A stretch of DNA of 64,000 nt from Paraburkholderia sp. DHOC27 (GTDB lineage Bacteria > Pseudomonadota > Gammaproteobacteria > Burkholderiales > Burkholderiaceae), in contig NZ_QVQV01000009.1 of NCBI RefSeq assembly GCF_003429005.1, positions 186,001-250,000 on the forward strand. The letters run 5' to 3'. The notes below the pieces were generated by a model, which saw nothing but the letters and a program-made list of their open reading frames with translations, was not told the DNA's origin and searched no databases. This document shows, piece by piece, positions 24,269 to 32,323 of this stretch (the first letter of the stretch is position 1; each line of letters starts with the position of its first letter). The position numbers and the translations under genes were made by a program.

Positions 24269-25162
24269 TCAGATCCGGTAGACCCGCTCTGCGTTGCGGC
24301 GAAACAGTGCGTCTTTCTCGGCCGCGCTCGCACCGTCGACGATGGCCGCGTAGGCCAGCCACAGCTTTTCGTACGAGCCGAACTGCCGGTCGACCGGGAA
24401 GTTGGATGCGAACATCGCGCGCTCCACGCCGAACGCGTCGATCGTCTCCAGCACATACGGGCGCAGGCTTTCCACGGTCCATTGATGATCGAACATCGCA
24501 AGGCCGCTGATCTTCACCGAAACGTTCGGGCAATCCGCCAGCATGCGCAGCCCGTCGCGCCATGCACGATAGCCGGCCACGCTGTTGCGGTCCACGAACA
24601 TGCCTGCGTGATTGAGAATGAACGGTGTGTCGGCATGGGCGCGCGCGAGCGCCGCGGCTTCTTCCATCTGCGACGGATACAGCTGCATGTCGAACGACAT
24701 GTCGTACTGGCGCAGCAGCGCAAAATGCTTGCGCCACGTCGCGTCACGCATCAGATGACGGCCAATGTAGTCGTACAGCTTGTTCTCGTGCACGTTGAGG
24801 ATTTGCCGCACGCCCCGCGTATTGGCAAACGCTGCATGTCCTTCGAGCACTTCGGCGGCGTTTGGCGCGGCGAGGTCCACGCCGGCCACGATGCCATTCG
24901 GCATGCCGCGCGCGGCTGCCTGCTCCGAGACGCCCTGCAGCCAGCGCGTCTCTTCCACGGGGTCGGCCGGATCGTGATTCGCCTCCACATGCACGACCTT
25001 GAGAATCTCGATCTTGCCCGCCTCACCCAACAGATCGCCAATCAGATAGTCGTGCTTCAGATCGCGCGCATCACCCACGAACGACACGCCAGGGTTGGCG
25101 AGCCACGGATAGTGGTGAGTCTTCAGGTCCCACAGATGAATGTGCGGGTCGACAACTTGCAT
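24269..25162 (-). CDS. L-rhamnono-1,4-lactonase, amidohydrolase family
   Basis: 297 residues, amidohydrolase-2 TIM barrel. Metal-ligand motif DPHIHLW near the N terminus, then HVEANHD, a conserved LNHAGMF and the C-terminal FASNFPVDRQFGSYEKLW. Fungal LRA2 and bacterial partners in the non-phosphorylative rhamnose route belong here and open L-rhamnono-lactone to L-rhamnonate. Two ATGs are possible; that at 25162 has GGAGACAG upstream, that at 25180 has no ribosome site. Located between rhaM and the ABC genes in one operon, which supports the assignment over other fucono/arabinonolactonase options. Confidence 0.8.
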   Translation of the reverse strand: MQVVDPHIHLWDLKTHHYPWLANPGVSFVGDARDLKHDYLIGDLLGEAGKIEILKVVHVEANHDPADPVEETRWLQGVSEQAAARGMPNGIVAGVDLAAPNAAEVLEGHAAFANTRGVRQILNVHENKLYDYIGRHLMRDATWRKHFALLRQYDMSFDMQLYPSQMEEAAALARAHADTPFILNHAGMFVDRNSVAGYRAWRDGLRMLADCPNVSVKISGLAMFDHQWTVESLRPYVLETIDAFGVERAMFASNFPVDRQFGSYEKLWLAYAAIVDGASAAEKDALFRRNAERVYRI

Positions 25163-25190
25163 GGAACTGTCTCCGTCCATTGAATGCCGC

Positions 25191-25514
25191 TCAGCTCAGC
25201 GAATGCAGATGAAAGACCGGTTCGAGCGCCTGTTGAAGCGGCGTGTGATCCGGTGCCGTTTGCATGATGTCGGCCATGTAATCCCACCATTTGCGCATGA
25301 TCTCGAGTTCAGGCAAACGGTCCATGGTGTGGTCGCTGGTGCGCGACAGTATGGCGAAGAGATGGTCGGTGGCGGGATCGAAAAAGATCCGGTAATCGCG
25401 CACGCCCGCGTTGTGCAATGCATCAACGAGCTCGGGCCAGATTTCCGTATGCCGGCGTTCGTACTCTTCGCGCATGCCGGGGTTGAGTACCATCCGGAAA
25501 GCGATTGTCTCCAT
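25191..25514 (-). CDS. rhaM: L-rhamnose mutarotase
   Basis: 107 residues, close to the usual 104. METIAFRMVLNPGMREEYERRHTEIWPELVDALHNAGVRDYRIFFDP is the RhaM (RhaU) signature, with the His and paired Trp near the C terminus (MRKWWDYMADIM) of the active site. It interconverts alpha- and beta-L-rhamnose so the right anomer enters the pathway. First gene of the operon; start at 25514 chosen for the family N terminus, the frame upstream to 25562 lacks similarity. Confidence 0.9.
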   Translation of the reverse strand: METIAFRMVLNPGMREEYERRHTEIWPELVDALHNAGVRDYRIFFDPATDHLFAILSRTSDHTMDRLPELEIMRKWWDYMADIMQTAPDHTPLQQALEPVFHLHSLS

Positions 25515-25578
25515 TGCGGCCTGTCTCCAGTCAAAGCCAGTATTCGCCGGGCGCTTTCTCAAGGAAGCGTTTGAAGCG

Positions 25579-25608
25579 ACTATAATTCCTCGATTGATAG
25601 CATCTCAA
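25579..25608 (-). promoter_or_regulatory. sigma-70 promoter of the rhaM operon
   Basis: Minus strand TTGAGA (25608-25603), 18-bp spacer, TATAGT (25584-25579); start near 25572, about 58 bp before the rhaM ATG. The LysR-type box at 25606-25624 overlaps the -35. Confidence 0.5.
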
Positions 25609-25624
25609 TCCGTTGTTGGGATTG
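25606..25624. promoter_or_regulatory. LysR-type dyad in the rhaM/LysR divergent region
   Basis: CAATCC-GTTGTTG-GGATTG, 6-bp arms and 7-base spacer, in the divergent region between rhaM and the LysR gene and overlapping the -35 of the rhaM promoter. A regulator bound here could control both directions. Confidence 0.5.
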
Positions 25625-25705
25625 GGCGATCCAGAAACCGGATCGCACCGTACTCCATCAAGGCCGCCTCGTCACCACTGCATCCGTTATCACCGCCTCG
25701 TTGCC

Positions 25706-26770
25706 ATGAGCCAGAACGCTGCTACTGTCGCCCTCGTCAACCGGCTCAAGTTCAAGCACCTTGCGCTGCTCGTCGCGCTCGACGACGCACGCAATCTTCA
25801 TCAGGCCGCCGACGCCGTCAACGTGGCCCAGCCAAGCGCCTCGCGCATGCTGGGCGACATCGAAGAAGCCTTCGGCTTCCTGCTGTTCGAGCGCAACGCG
25901 CGCGGCATGACGCCCACGCCGCTCGGTGTCGTCACGCTCGCCTACGCGCGCCGCGCGCTGGCCGAGTTGACGCGCTTTGCCGCCGATCTCGACGTCAAAC
26001 GCCGCGGCGGGCACGGCCAGTTGACCGTGGGCGCCATCATGGGCGCGGCGCCCGACCTGCTGGCCATGGCGGTGGCCGCGCTGAAAACCGAGCGGCCGCT
26101 GCTCAACGTGCGCATTCTCGGCGAGACCAGTGACCAGGTGGTGCAGTTGCTGCATCGCCGCGAAGTGGATCTGGCACTGGGCCGGCTCACCGATCCGCTG
26201 CAACACAACGACTTCAGCTTCGAGCCGCTCGCCCGCGAGACCTTGCTGCTGGTCGTGCGCAGCGCGCATCCGCTGGCGCGGCGTGGCGCGATCACGTTGC
26301 GCGAACTGATCGACTGGCCGTGGGTGGCGCAGCCCGTGACGAGTCCTGCGCGCGTGCTGTTCGAAGAGGAACTGGCCCGCGCCGGTCTTGCCACGCCGGT
26401 CAATCTCACCGAATGCGCGTCGATCTTCGCCACGCTGCAACTGCTCGAAAACTACGACGCCGTGGCGATGCTGCCCGAGTCCGTGGTGCGCGACCATGTG
26501 CGCGGCAAACTGCTGGTTGCGTTGCCGGTGGAAATCGGCAAGAGCCTCGCCGGCTTCGGCATTCTCACCCGCAAGGAAGAAGCGCTCGCCGAACCGGCTC
26601 TGCACTTCATCGACCTGCTGCGTAACGTCTCGCGTCAGCTCACGCCCCAGGCCGAAGGCGCTGGCAGTGCGGAAAGCGCGGCGAGTGGTGATAGCGGCAA
26701 AAGCGGTGATAGCGGCGAAGCCAATGGCCCCGCGCCGCTCGCCGCTTCGTTGCCGCTGCCCCTGCACTGA
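25706..26770 (+). CDS. LysR-family regulator of the rhamnose cluster
   Basis: 354 residues. Helix-turn-helix LKFKHLALLVALDDARNLHQAADAVNVAQPSASRMLGDIEEAFGFLLFERNARGMTPT, then a co-inducer domain (GQLTVGAIMGAAPDLLAMAV, GRLTDPLQHNDF, EECAS-like NLTECASIFATLQLLENYDAVAMLPESVV). This is the GalR/GbpR-like LysR branch often found beside sugar and sugar-acid genes. The last 40 residues are a low-complexity tail with repeats of Ser-Gly-Asp-Ser-Gly. Start 25706 is the standard N terminus. Divergent from rhaM and convergent with the dehydrogenase, so it sits between the two rhamnose operons it probably controls. Confidence 0.85.
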   Translation: MSQNAATVALVNRLKFKHLALLVALDDARNLHQAADAVNVAQPSASRMLGDIEEAFGFLLFERNARGMTPTPLGVVTLAYARRALAELTRFAADLDVKRRGGHGQLTVGAIMGAAPDLLAMAVAALKTERPLLNVRILGETSDQVVQLLHRREVDLALGRLTDPLQHNDFSFEPLARETLLLVVRSAHPLARRGAITLRELIDWPWVAQPVTSPARVLFEEELARAGLATPVNLTECASIFATLQLLENYDAVAMLPESVVRDHVRGKLLVALPVEIGKSLAGFGILTRKEEALAEPALHFIDLLRNVSRQLTPQAEGAGSAESAASGDSGKSGDSGEANGPAPLAASLPLPLH

Positions 26771-26793
26771 CGCTGACACGGACGCGCTCCGCT

Positions 26794-27576
26794 TCACTGC
26801 AGATTGACGAACATGCCGCCGTCCACCAGCAGCGCAGCGCCGGTCACGTAGCGGGCCAGATCGGAGGCGAGAAACACCACGCAGTCCGCCACGTCTTCCG
26901 GACGACCGAGCCGGCCCAGCGGAATGCGCTTTTCGAAGTACGCTTTCTTGGCTTCGTCAGCAAGATCTTCGGCGTTCAGGTCGGTGGCGATCGTGCCGGG
27001 CATCACCGAATTGCAGCGAATCCCGTACGGTCCCAACGCAATCGCGCACGACTGCATCAGCGAATGCACGCCGGCCTTGGTCGGCGTGTAATGCGTCTGC
27101 ATGCCGCCGCCCACCAGCGCGCTGATCGAACTGGTGGCGACGATCGCGCCGCCCGTGCCCTGCTCTTTCATTTGCCGCGCCGCGGCCTGCGTGACGAAAT
27201 ACGCGCCGTTCAGATTCACGCCTACCGTGGTCTCCAGCACCTCGGGCGGCATGTCGAGAAAGGCGTGAAACGGACAGATGCCCGCGTTGCTGGCCAGCAC
27301 ATCCACCTTGCCGAACGCCTGCACCGTGCGCTTGACCAGTTCCGTGCCGGTTTCGGGCAAGGCGACATTGCCTTCCACCGCAATCGCGCGGCGGCCCAGC
27401 GCCTCGATTTCGCCCAGCACTTCTTCGACGGCGGAACGGCGTCCATACGACGCGTCGTTATCGCCCCAGTAGTTGATGGCCACGTCCGCGCCTTCGCGGG
27501 CGCTCGCCACGGCGATGGCCCGGCCGATGCCGCGCGACCCACCCGTGACGATCACGACCTTGTCCTTGAGCAGCAC
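26794..27576 (-). CDS. L-rhamnose 1-dehydrogenase (NAD(P)+), SDR family
   Basis: 260 residues, classical SDR. Cofactor motif TGGSRGIG, NAGICPFHAFLDMP, catalytic Ser and Tyr-Lys in SSISALVGGGMQTHYTPTKAG, and the C-terminal ARYVTGAALLVDGGMFVNLQ. The ICPFH-FLDMP, MQTHYTPTKAG and DGG-FVNLQ stretches are those I recall from bacterial L-rhamnose dehydrogenase (RhaDH, Azotobacter/Sphingomonas). It oxidises L-rhamnose to L-rhamnono-lactone, the first step of the non-phosphorylative pathway. Last gene of the second rhamnose operon, 78 bp after the dehydratase. Confidence 0.87.
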   Translation of the reverse strand: MLLKDKVVIVTGGSRGIGRAIAVASAREGADVAINYWGDNDASYGRRSAVEEVLGEIEALGRRAIAVEGNVALPETGTELVKRTVQAFGKVDVLASNAGICPFHAFLDMPPEVLETTVGVNLNGAYFVTQAAARQMKEQGTGGAIVATSSISALVGGGMQTHYTPTKAGVHSLMQSCAIALGPYGIRCNSVMPGTIATDLNAEDLADEAKKAYFEKRIPLGRLGRPEDVADCVVFLASDLARYVTGAALLVDGGMFVNLQ

Positions 27577-27654
27577 TTTTCTCTCCTTCGTGAACCACGC
27601 ACTCGTTGCTTGCGCGGCGATGACACCTGTATTTGACGTGGGTACGAGCCGCGC

Positions 27655-28833
27655 TTATCGCGGATACGGCCGCACCAAAGCGCAATCCGGATTCAGCCGC
27701 ACGCCGAAGCCCGGCGTGTCCGGCACCTTCATGCGGCCATTCACCGGCACCGGCTCGTCGAGCAGCAGCGGCGTGAACATCGGCACCACTTCGTCGGCCT
27801 TCGGCGCCATCATCAGAAACTCGGCGAACGGCGAGTTGTGACGCGTCACCACGAAGTGATAGCTGTACACCGACGAGCCGTGCGGCACCACCAGCACGTT
27901 GTGCGCATCAGCGAGCGCGGAAATCTTGATCAGTTCGGTCATGCCGCCGCACCAGCCCACGTCCGGCTGGATCAGATCGCAACACTGCATCTCCAGCAGC
28001 ATGCGGAAACCCCAGCGGGTCGCTTCGTGCTCGCCCGTGGAGACCATCATGCCGCGCGGCACGTTGCGGCGCAGTTCGGCGTAACCCCAGTAGTCATCCG
28101 GCGGCAGGCATTCTTCGATCCATTTCAGGCCGTACTCGTGCGCGGCCTGGGCGAGACGCGTGGCGTACGGCACGTCGAGGCTCATCCAGCAGTCGTACAT
28201 CAGCCAGAAGTCATCGCCCACGCGGCTGCGCATCTCCGCGAGCTTCTCGATGTTCTTCTTGAGGCCTTCGTTGCCTTCAGCCGGCCCGTGCTGCAACGGC
28301 AGCTTGCCGCCTATGAAGCCCATTTCCTTGGCCAGATCCGGCCGCGCACCCGTGGCGTAGAACTGCAGTTCGTCGCGCACCGGGCCGCCCAGCAGTTGAT
28401 ACACGGGCTCCTTGCGCACCTTGGCGAGCAGGTCCCACAAGGCCAGATCGACGCCCGAAATCGTATTGAGCACCACGCCCTTGCGGCCGTAGTAGAGCGT
28501 CGCGAAGTACATCTGATCCCACATCTTTTCGATGTCGGTCACCACCTGGCCTTCGAGGAAACGCGCCAGATGCTTCTCGACGATGAAGGCGCCGATCTCG
28601 CCGCCCGTCGTCACCGCAAAGCCGACCGTGCCGTCGCTCGCCTCGATCTCGACCACCAGCGTGCCCAGCACGTTGATGCCGAACGACTGGCGGCTTTCGC
28701 GATATTCCGGATAACGCGCCATGGGCGTCGAGATGTGATCGTCGATCCAGTGGCCGTCAGGCTGGTCGTGGTAGTCGGCACCGCCGCCGCGAACAATGAA
28801 GGCGCGCACGTGCTTGATGGTAGGCATGGCCAT
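27655..28833 (-). CDS. rhmD: L-rhamnonate dehydratase, enolase superfamily
   Basis: 392 residues, the usual length. Dehydrates L-rhamnonate to 2-keto-3-deoxy-L-rhamnonate with Mg2+. Metal ligands are visible in order: Asp in LMYDCWMSL, Glu in WIEECLPPDDYWGY, Glu in STGEHEATRWGF; the catalytic His lies in VPHGSSVYSYH. IKHVRAFIVRGGGADYHDQ and GINVLGTLVVEIEASDGTVGFAVTTGGE are the N-terminal capping-domain hallmarks of RhmD. A GGGAG eight bases upstream supports the ATG at 28833. Between the transporter and the dehydrogenase in the operon. Confidence 0.92.
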   Translation of the reverse strand: MAMPTIKHVRAFIVRGGGADYHDQPDGHWIDDHISTPMARYPEYRESRQSFGINVLGTLVVEIEASDGTVGFAVTTGGEIGAFIVEKHLARFLEGQVVTDIEKMWDQMYFATLYYGRKGVVLNTISGVDLALWDLLAKVRKEPVYQLLGGPVRDELQFYATGARPDLAKEMGFIGGKLPLQHGPAEGNEGLKKNIEKLAEMRSRVGDDFWLMYDCWMSLDVPYATRLAQAAHEYGLKWIEECLPPDDYWGYAELRRNVPRGMMVSTGEHEATRWGFRMLLEMQCCDLIQPDVGWCGGMTELIKISALADAHNVLVVPHGSSVYSYHFVVTRHNSPFAEFLMMAPKADEVVPMFTPLLLDEPVPVNGRMKVPDTPGFGVRLNPDCALVRPYPR

Positions 28834-28855
28834 GAGAGGGGCTCCCGTATCTAAT

Positions 28856-28927
28856 GCGATGAGTGATGCAATGAGTTGTGCGATGAGTAGTGCTATGAAA
28901 AATGCAATAAAGCGTGCAGTGCAGCGC
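28856..28927. repeat. six degenerate 12-bp tandem units between MFS and rhmD
   Basis: Units of the form GCNATGAGTNNT (28856, 28868, 28880) decay into GCTATGAAAAAT, GCAATAAAGCGT and GCAGTGCAGCGC. They fill most of the intercistronic gap in the second rhamnose operon. The pattern suggests slipped-strand expansion followed by mutation. Confidence 0.7.
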
Positions 28928-28941
28928 GGCGGTTCAGTGGC

Positions 28942-30273
28942 TCACCGCGCGCGGTGGACCAAAGGGGTGATCGATTCCGCGGTAAGCGCGCCACTGTCGC
29001 GACGAAACAGCGTGCCGATCAACAGGGCCGCCAGCAGACTCGCCGCCCCAAGTGCCAGCAAGCCCGCGGAGGTCGAAGCAAACGCGTGTTCCGCCGCCGT
29101 GCGCAGGCTCGGCGCGATGAAGCCGCCAAGCCCGCCCAGTGAGTTGATCAGCGCGATGCCACCGGCCGCCGCCGCGCCCGTCAGGTAGCGCGTGGGGAAG
29201 GTCCAGAACAGCGGCTGCGCGGCGATGAAACCACTGGCCGCGCAACACAGGGCGGCAAGGCCAAACACCGCGTTGTGCATCAGACCCGAGGCGCCAATGC
29301 CGAGCCCCGCCAGCACCAGCAGCGCCACCGCCCAGCGCCGGTGACCGCCGGTGCGGTCGGCGCGGCGCGGCACGATCCACGTGACGATCAACGCGCACAG
29401 CCAGGGCAGCGCGGCGACCAGTCCAACGTGAAAGCCCACTGTGGTGCCGAGCAAGGCCGCGACCTGCTGCGGCAGATAGAAGATGACGCCGTACACGCTC
29501 ATCTGGATCAACAGATAGATCGCCGACAACGCCAGCACGCGGCGATCGCACAGCGCGGCGAGGATGTTGCGCGGACCATGCGCCGCGGCCGTGCGGGTGT
29601 TTTCATCGAGCGCCGCGCGCAGCGCACGGCGTTCGGCGGGCTCGAGCCAGCGCGCGTCTTCGGGCTGATTGTCCAGATACCAGAAGGCCCACACGCCCAC
29701 CGCAGCGGCCATGCCGCCTTCGATCAGAAATAGCCACTGCCAGCCGACCAGACCGAACACGCCGTGCAGATCGAGCAACAGCCCCGACAACGGACTGCCG
29801 AAGATGAACGCGAGCGGTGCGCCGAAATAGAACAAGCCCACGGCGCGAGCGCGCGACGACTGCGGAAACCAGTTCGTGAGGTAATAGATCACACCGGGGA
29901 AGAACCCGGCTTCGGCCACGCCAAGCAGAAAACGGATGGTGTAAAACGCGGTGGGCGTGTGGGCGAAACACATGGCTGCGGAGACGAGCCCCCACGTCAC
30001 CATGATCCGGCACATCCACAGACGCGCGCCCACCCGATGCAGGAGCAGATTGCTCGGCACCTCGAAGAGCGCGTAGCCGATGAAGAACACCCCCGCACCG
30101 AAAGCGAACGCCGCGTTCGAGAGCCCCGTGTCGTGCTGCAACGCTTTTTGCGCGAAGCCGATATTGGCGCGATCGAGAAAAGCCAGCACGTACATCAGCA
30201 GCAGGAACGGCAATAGCCGTCGCATGACCTTGCTGTTGATCGCCTCGATGGAGGTGGGCGAATTCTGCTTCAT
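28942..30273 (-). CDS. MFS transporter (ACS family), probable L-rhamnonate transporter
   Basis: 443 residues, 12 membrane segments. First-loop motif FLDRANIGFAQKAL and GVAEAGFFPGVIYYLTNWFPQSSRARAVGLFYFGAPLAFIFGSPLSGLL are those of the ACS/tartrate-phthalate branch that includes RhmT. In an operon with rhamnonate dehydratase, import of L-rhamnonate is likely, adding an entry point below the dehydrogenase and lactonase steps. Start at 30273 has AGGAG seven bases upstream; the frame continues to 30315 without one. Confidence 0.82.
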   Translation of the reverse strand: MKQNSPTSIEAINSKVMRRLLPFLLLMYVLAFLDRANIGFAQKALQHDTGLSNAAFAFGAGVFFIGYALFEVPSNLLLHRVGARLWMCRIMVTWGLVSAAMCFAHTPTAFYTIRFLLGVAEAGFFPGVIYYLTNWFPQSSRARAVGLFYFGAPLAFIFGSPLSGLLLDLHGVFGLVGWQWLFLIEGGMAAAVGVWAFWYLDNQPEDARWLEPAERRALRAALDENTRTAAAHGPRNILAALCDRRVLALSAIYLLIQMSVYGVIFYLPQQVAALLGTTVGFHVGLVAALPWLCALIVTWIVPRRADRTGGHRRWAVALLVLAGLGIGASGLMHNAVFGLAALCCAASGFIAAQPLFWTFPTRYLTGAAAAGGIALINSLGGLGGFIAPSLRTAAEHAFASTSAGLLALGAASLLAALLIGTLFRRDSGALTAESITPLVHRAR

Positions 30274-30486
30274 GGCGTCTCCTGACCCGGTCTGCAAAAA
30301 CGCGCTGCGCGACACGCAGCATCAGCTTGCAGCCGGCTCGATTAGCGGCCCGTCTTCTGGCAGGCTCAACTGGCCGTGACGCGCGCGGGTGGCGCTGATG
30401 CCACACACATGCGGGCACCACGGTTTTACCGCGGACCGCGCTGCTTGCGCTTGGTCCGCCAGTGCTGGTGCGATCTAACGCGGCTG

Positions 30487-31239
30487 TTAGTACGTCGCGC
30501 GGCCGCCTGACAGATCGAACACCGAGCCCGTGCTGAACGCGCAGTCTTCCGACGACAACCACAGGATCAGCGAGGCCGCCTCTTCCGGCAGCAGGAAGCG
30601 GTTCATCGGAATCTTCGAGAGCATGTAGTCGATATGCTGCTGCGCCATCGAATCGAAGATTTCGGTTTTGGCGGCGGCGGGCGTCACGGCGTTGACGAGA
30701 ATGTTCTTCGTGGCGAGTTCCTTGCCGAGCGATTTGGTCAGCCCGATCAAGCCCGCCTTCGAGGCGCTGTAGTGCGACGCGTTCGGATTGCCTTCCTTGC
30801 CGGCCACCGAGGAGATGTTGACGATGCGGCCATAGCCCTGCTTGAGCATGTGCGGCACGATTGCGCGGCAGGTCAGGTACGGGCCGATCAGGTTGACGTC
30901 GATCACGCGGCGCCACACATCCGGCTCCAGTTCCCACGTCGTGCCGTTGCCGCCGGTGATGCCCGCGCAATTGATCAGCACGTCGATCTTGCCGTGCGCC
31001 GTCAGCGCCTGCTCGACGGCCTGGTTGACCGAGGCTTCGTCCGTCAGTTCGACGACCGCTGTCGACACCTTGCCTTTGCCTTCGAGTTCGCCCTGGGTGC
31101 GCTTGAGCCGCTCGCCATCCACGTCCCACAGCGCGACCGCCGCACCCGAGTCCAGCGCGCGTTGCGCCACTGCATAGCCAATGCCGCGGGCGCCGCCGGT
31201 GATGACGACGACACGCCCTTCCAGATCGATTCGGTTCAT
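30487..31239 (-). CDS. SDR oxidoreductase, probable 2-keto-3-deoxy-L-rhamnonate 4-dehydrogenase
   Basis: 250 residues, classical SDR: TGGARGIG, NCAGITG, catalytic Ser and YxxxK in ISSVAGKEGNPNASHYSASKAG, and FLLPEEAASLILWLSSEDCAFSTGSVFDLSGGRATY at the end. Related enzymes (LRA5 type) oxidise 2-keto-3-deoxy-L-rhamnonate or -fuconate at C4. It is the first gene of the operon with RhmT-like transporter, rhmD and RhaDH, so the assignment fits the next step after RhmD. It could equally oxidise another sugar acid; confidence in the family is high, in the substrate moderate. Confidence 0.75.
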   Translation of the reverse strand: MNRIDLEGRVVVITGGARGIGYAVAQRALDSGAAVALWDVDGERLKRTQGELEGKGKVSTAVVELTDEASVNQAVEQALTAHGKIDVLINCAGITGGNGTTWELEPDVWRRVIDVNLIGPYLTCRAIVPHMLKQGYGRIVNISSVAGKEGNPNASHYSASKAGLIGLTKSLGKELATKNILVNAVTPAAAKTEIFDSMAQQHIDYMLSKIPMNRFLLPEEAASLILWLSSEDCAFSTGSVFDLSGGRATY

Positions 31240-31305
31240 TGCTTTGTCTCCAGTGCCGCCGCTGGCGCGCGCAGCACGTCTTGCTGTGGTTGTATGGTGG
31301 CCCTC

Positions 31306-31334
31306 AATATACGGCGCGGCCGATACCCGGACAA
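31306..31334 (-). promoter_or_regulatory. sigma-70 promoter of the second rhamnose operon
   Basis: Minus strand TTGTCC (31334-31329), 17-bp spacer, TATATT (31311-31306); start near 31299, about 60 bp before the SDR start codon. A single CAATCC half-site, as in the LysR box at 25606, overlaps the -35 edge (31332-31337). Confidence 0.55.
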
Positions 31335-31469
31335 TCCGAGTATTTGAAGGTGCGATAACAAAAGTGGATCGGGATGGGGAAGTCGCGCGCTTCGTTTTGG
31401 TTCTAGCTTCGTTTTAGCACATCGGGCCCGAGCCACGCGCCGCGCGATCCAGCGCCGCGACGCAGTGCC

Positions 31470-32225
31470 CTAGGCGCGCACCACGCTCACGCCCGCCGCT
31501 TCCAGCGCCTTGATCGAAGCGGCGTCCGTAGCGCGTTCAACCACGATGGTCTGCGCGAGCGTCAGCTCGCCGATCGCATAGGCCGACGCCGAGTTGAGCT
31601 TGTCCAGCGAAGCCAGCACCACCGTTTCGGCGGCACGCGCCGCCAGCGCGCGTTTGACGTAAGCCTCTTCGAGATCGCCGGTACTGAGTCCCGCGCCCGG
31701 ATGGACACCGGTCACGCCCATGAAGTAGAGGTCGGCGTGGATATGCGACATCGCTTCGATGGCAGCGGCCCCCACGTTGACGATGGAGTGCTTGTACAGC
31801 CGCCCGCCAATCATGATGACCTCGATGGACGGATGCTCCACAAGCGCGACGGCCACCGTCGGGCTATGTGTGACCACCGTCGCCGCCAGCGAATGCGGAA
31901 TCTGCCTGACCAGCTCAGCCGAAGTCGTGCCGCCGTCGATGATGACGATCTGGCCGGGCTCGATCATCGCCGCCGCCGCCGCGCCAATTGCACGCTTGCC
32001 GCTCGATTCCAGCGCGCGCCGCTGCGCGAACGGCGCCACCGCCGACGAGGCCGGCAACGCGCCGCCATGCACCCGTTGCAACGAGCCTTCGGCAGCCAGC
32101 TCGCGCAGGTCGCGGCGAATCGTGTCTTCCGACACGCCAAAGCGTTCGGCGAGCGGTGCCGCCAGCACCTGGCCTTCCTTACCGAGCAGTTCGAGGATGG
32201 TTTTCTTGCGTTGACTCGTCAGCAT
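31470..32225 (-). CDS. DeoR-family transcriptional regulator
   Basis: 251 residues. N-terminal DeoR helix-turn-helix (SQRKKTILELLGKEGQVLAAPLAERFGVSEDTIRRDLRELAAEGSLQRVHGGA) and a C-terminal DeoRC sensor domain (IGAAAAAMIEPGQIVIIDGGTTSAELVRQI, DLYFMGVTGVHPGAGLSTGDLEEAYVKRALA). Such proteins usually repress sugar or sugar-phosphate genes and respond to a phosphorylated sugar. Divergent from the NudK-like gene, with three phased TTGCACGA-type repeats in between. Might also act on the rhamnose operon behind it, though no such repeat is seen at that promoter. Confidence 0.87.
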   Translation of the reverse strand: MLTSQRKKTILELLGKEGQVLAAPLAERFGVSEDTIRRDLRELAAEGSLQRVHGGALPASSAVAPFAQRRALESSGKRAIGAAAAAMIEPGQIVIIDGGTTSAELVRQIPHSLAATVVTHSPTVAVALVEHPSIEVIMIGGRLYKHSIVNVGAAAIEAMSHIHADLYFMGVTGVHPGAGLSTGDLEEAYVKRALAARAAETVVLASLDKLNSASAYAIGELTLAQTIVVERATDAASIKALEAAGVSVVRA

Positions 32226-32251
32226 GGGATCTGAAATCTCCTCGACCCGGT

Positions 32252-32290
32252 TTGCACGAATTTTCTTGATATTGCATGAAATTGCACGAT
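32252..32290. promoter_or_regulatory. three phased TTGCA(C/T)GA repeats, likely DeoR operator
   Basis: TTGCACGAA at 32252-32260, TTGCATGAA at 32272-32280 and TTGCACGAT at 32282-32290: start distances of 20 and 10 bp, all on one face. DeoR-family repressors bind such direct repeats cooperatively. They lie between deoR and the NudK-like gene, and over the longest possible start of the latter. Confidence 0.6.
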
Positions 32291-32323
32291 ATCATGAATC
32301 CACCTTTTTGCGCGAGACCCGCC

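Noticed and set aside
25581..25586. TATAAT as the -10 of the LysR gene in the rhamnose locus
   Set aside because: No acceptable -35 lies 16-18 bp upstream on the plus strand, whereas the overlapping minus-strand boxes for rhaM are better spaced.
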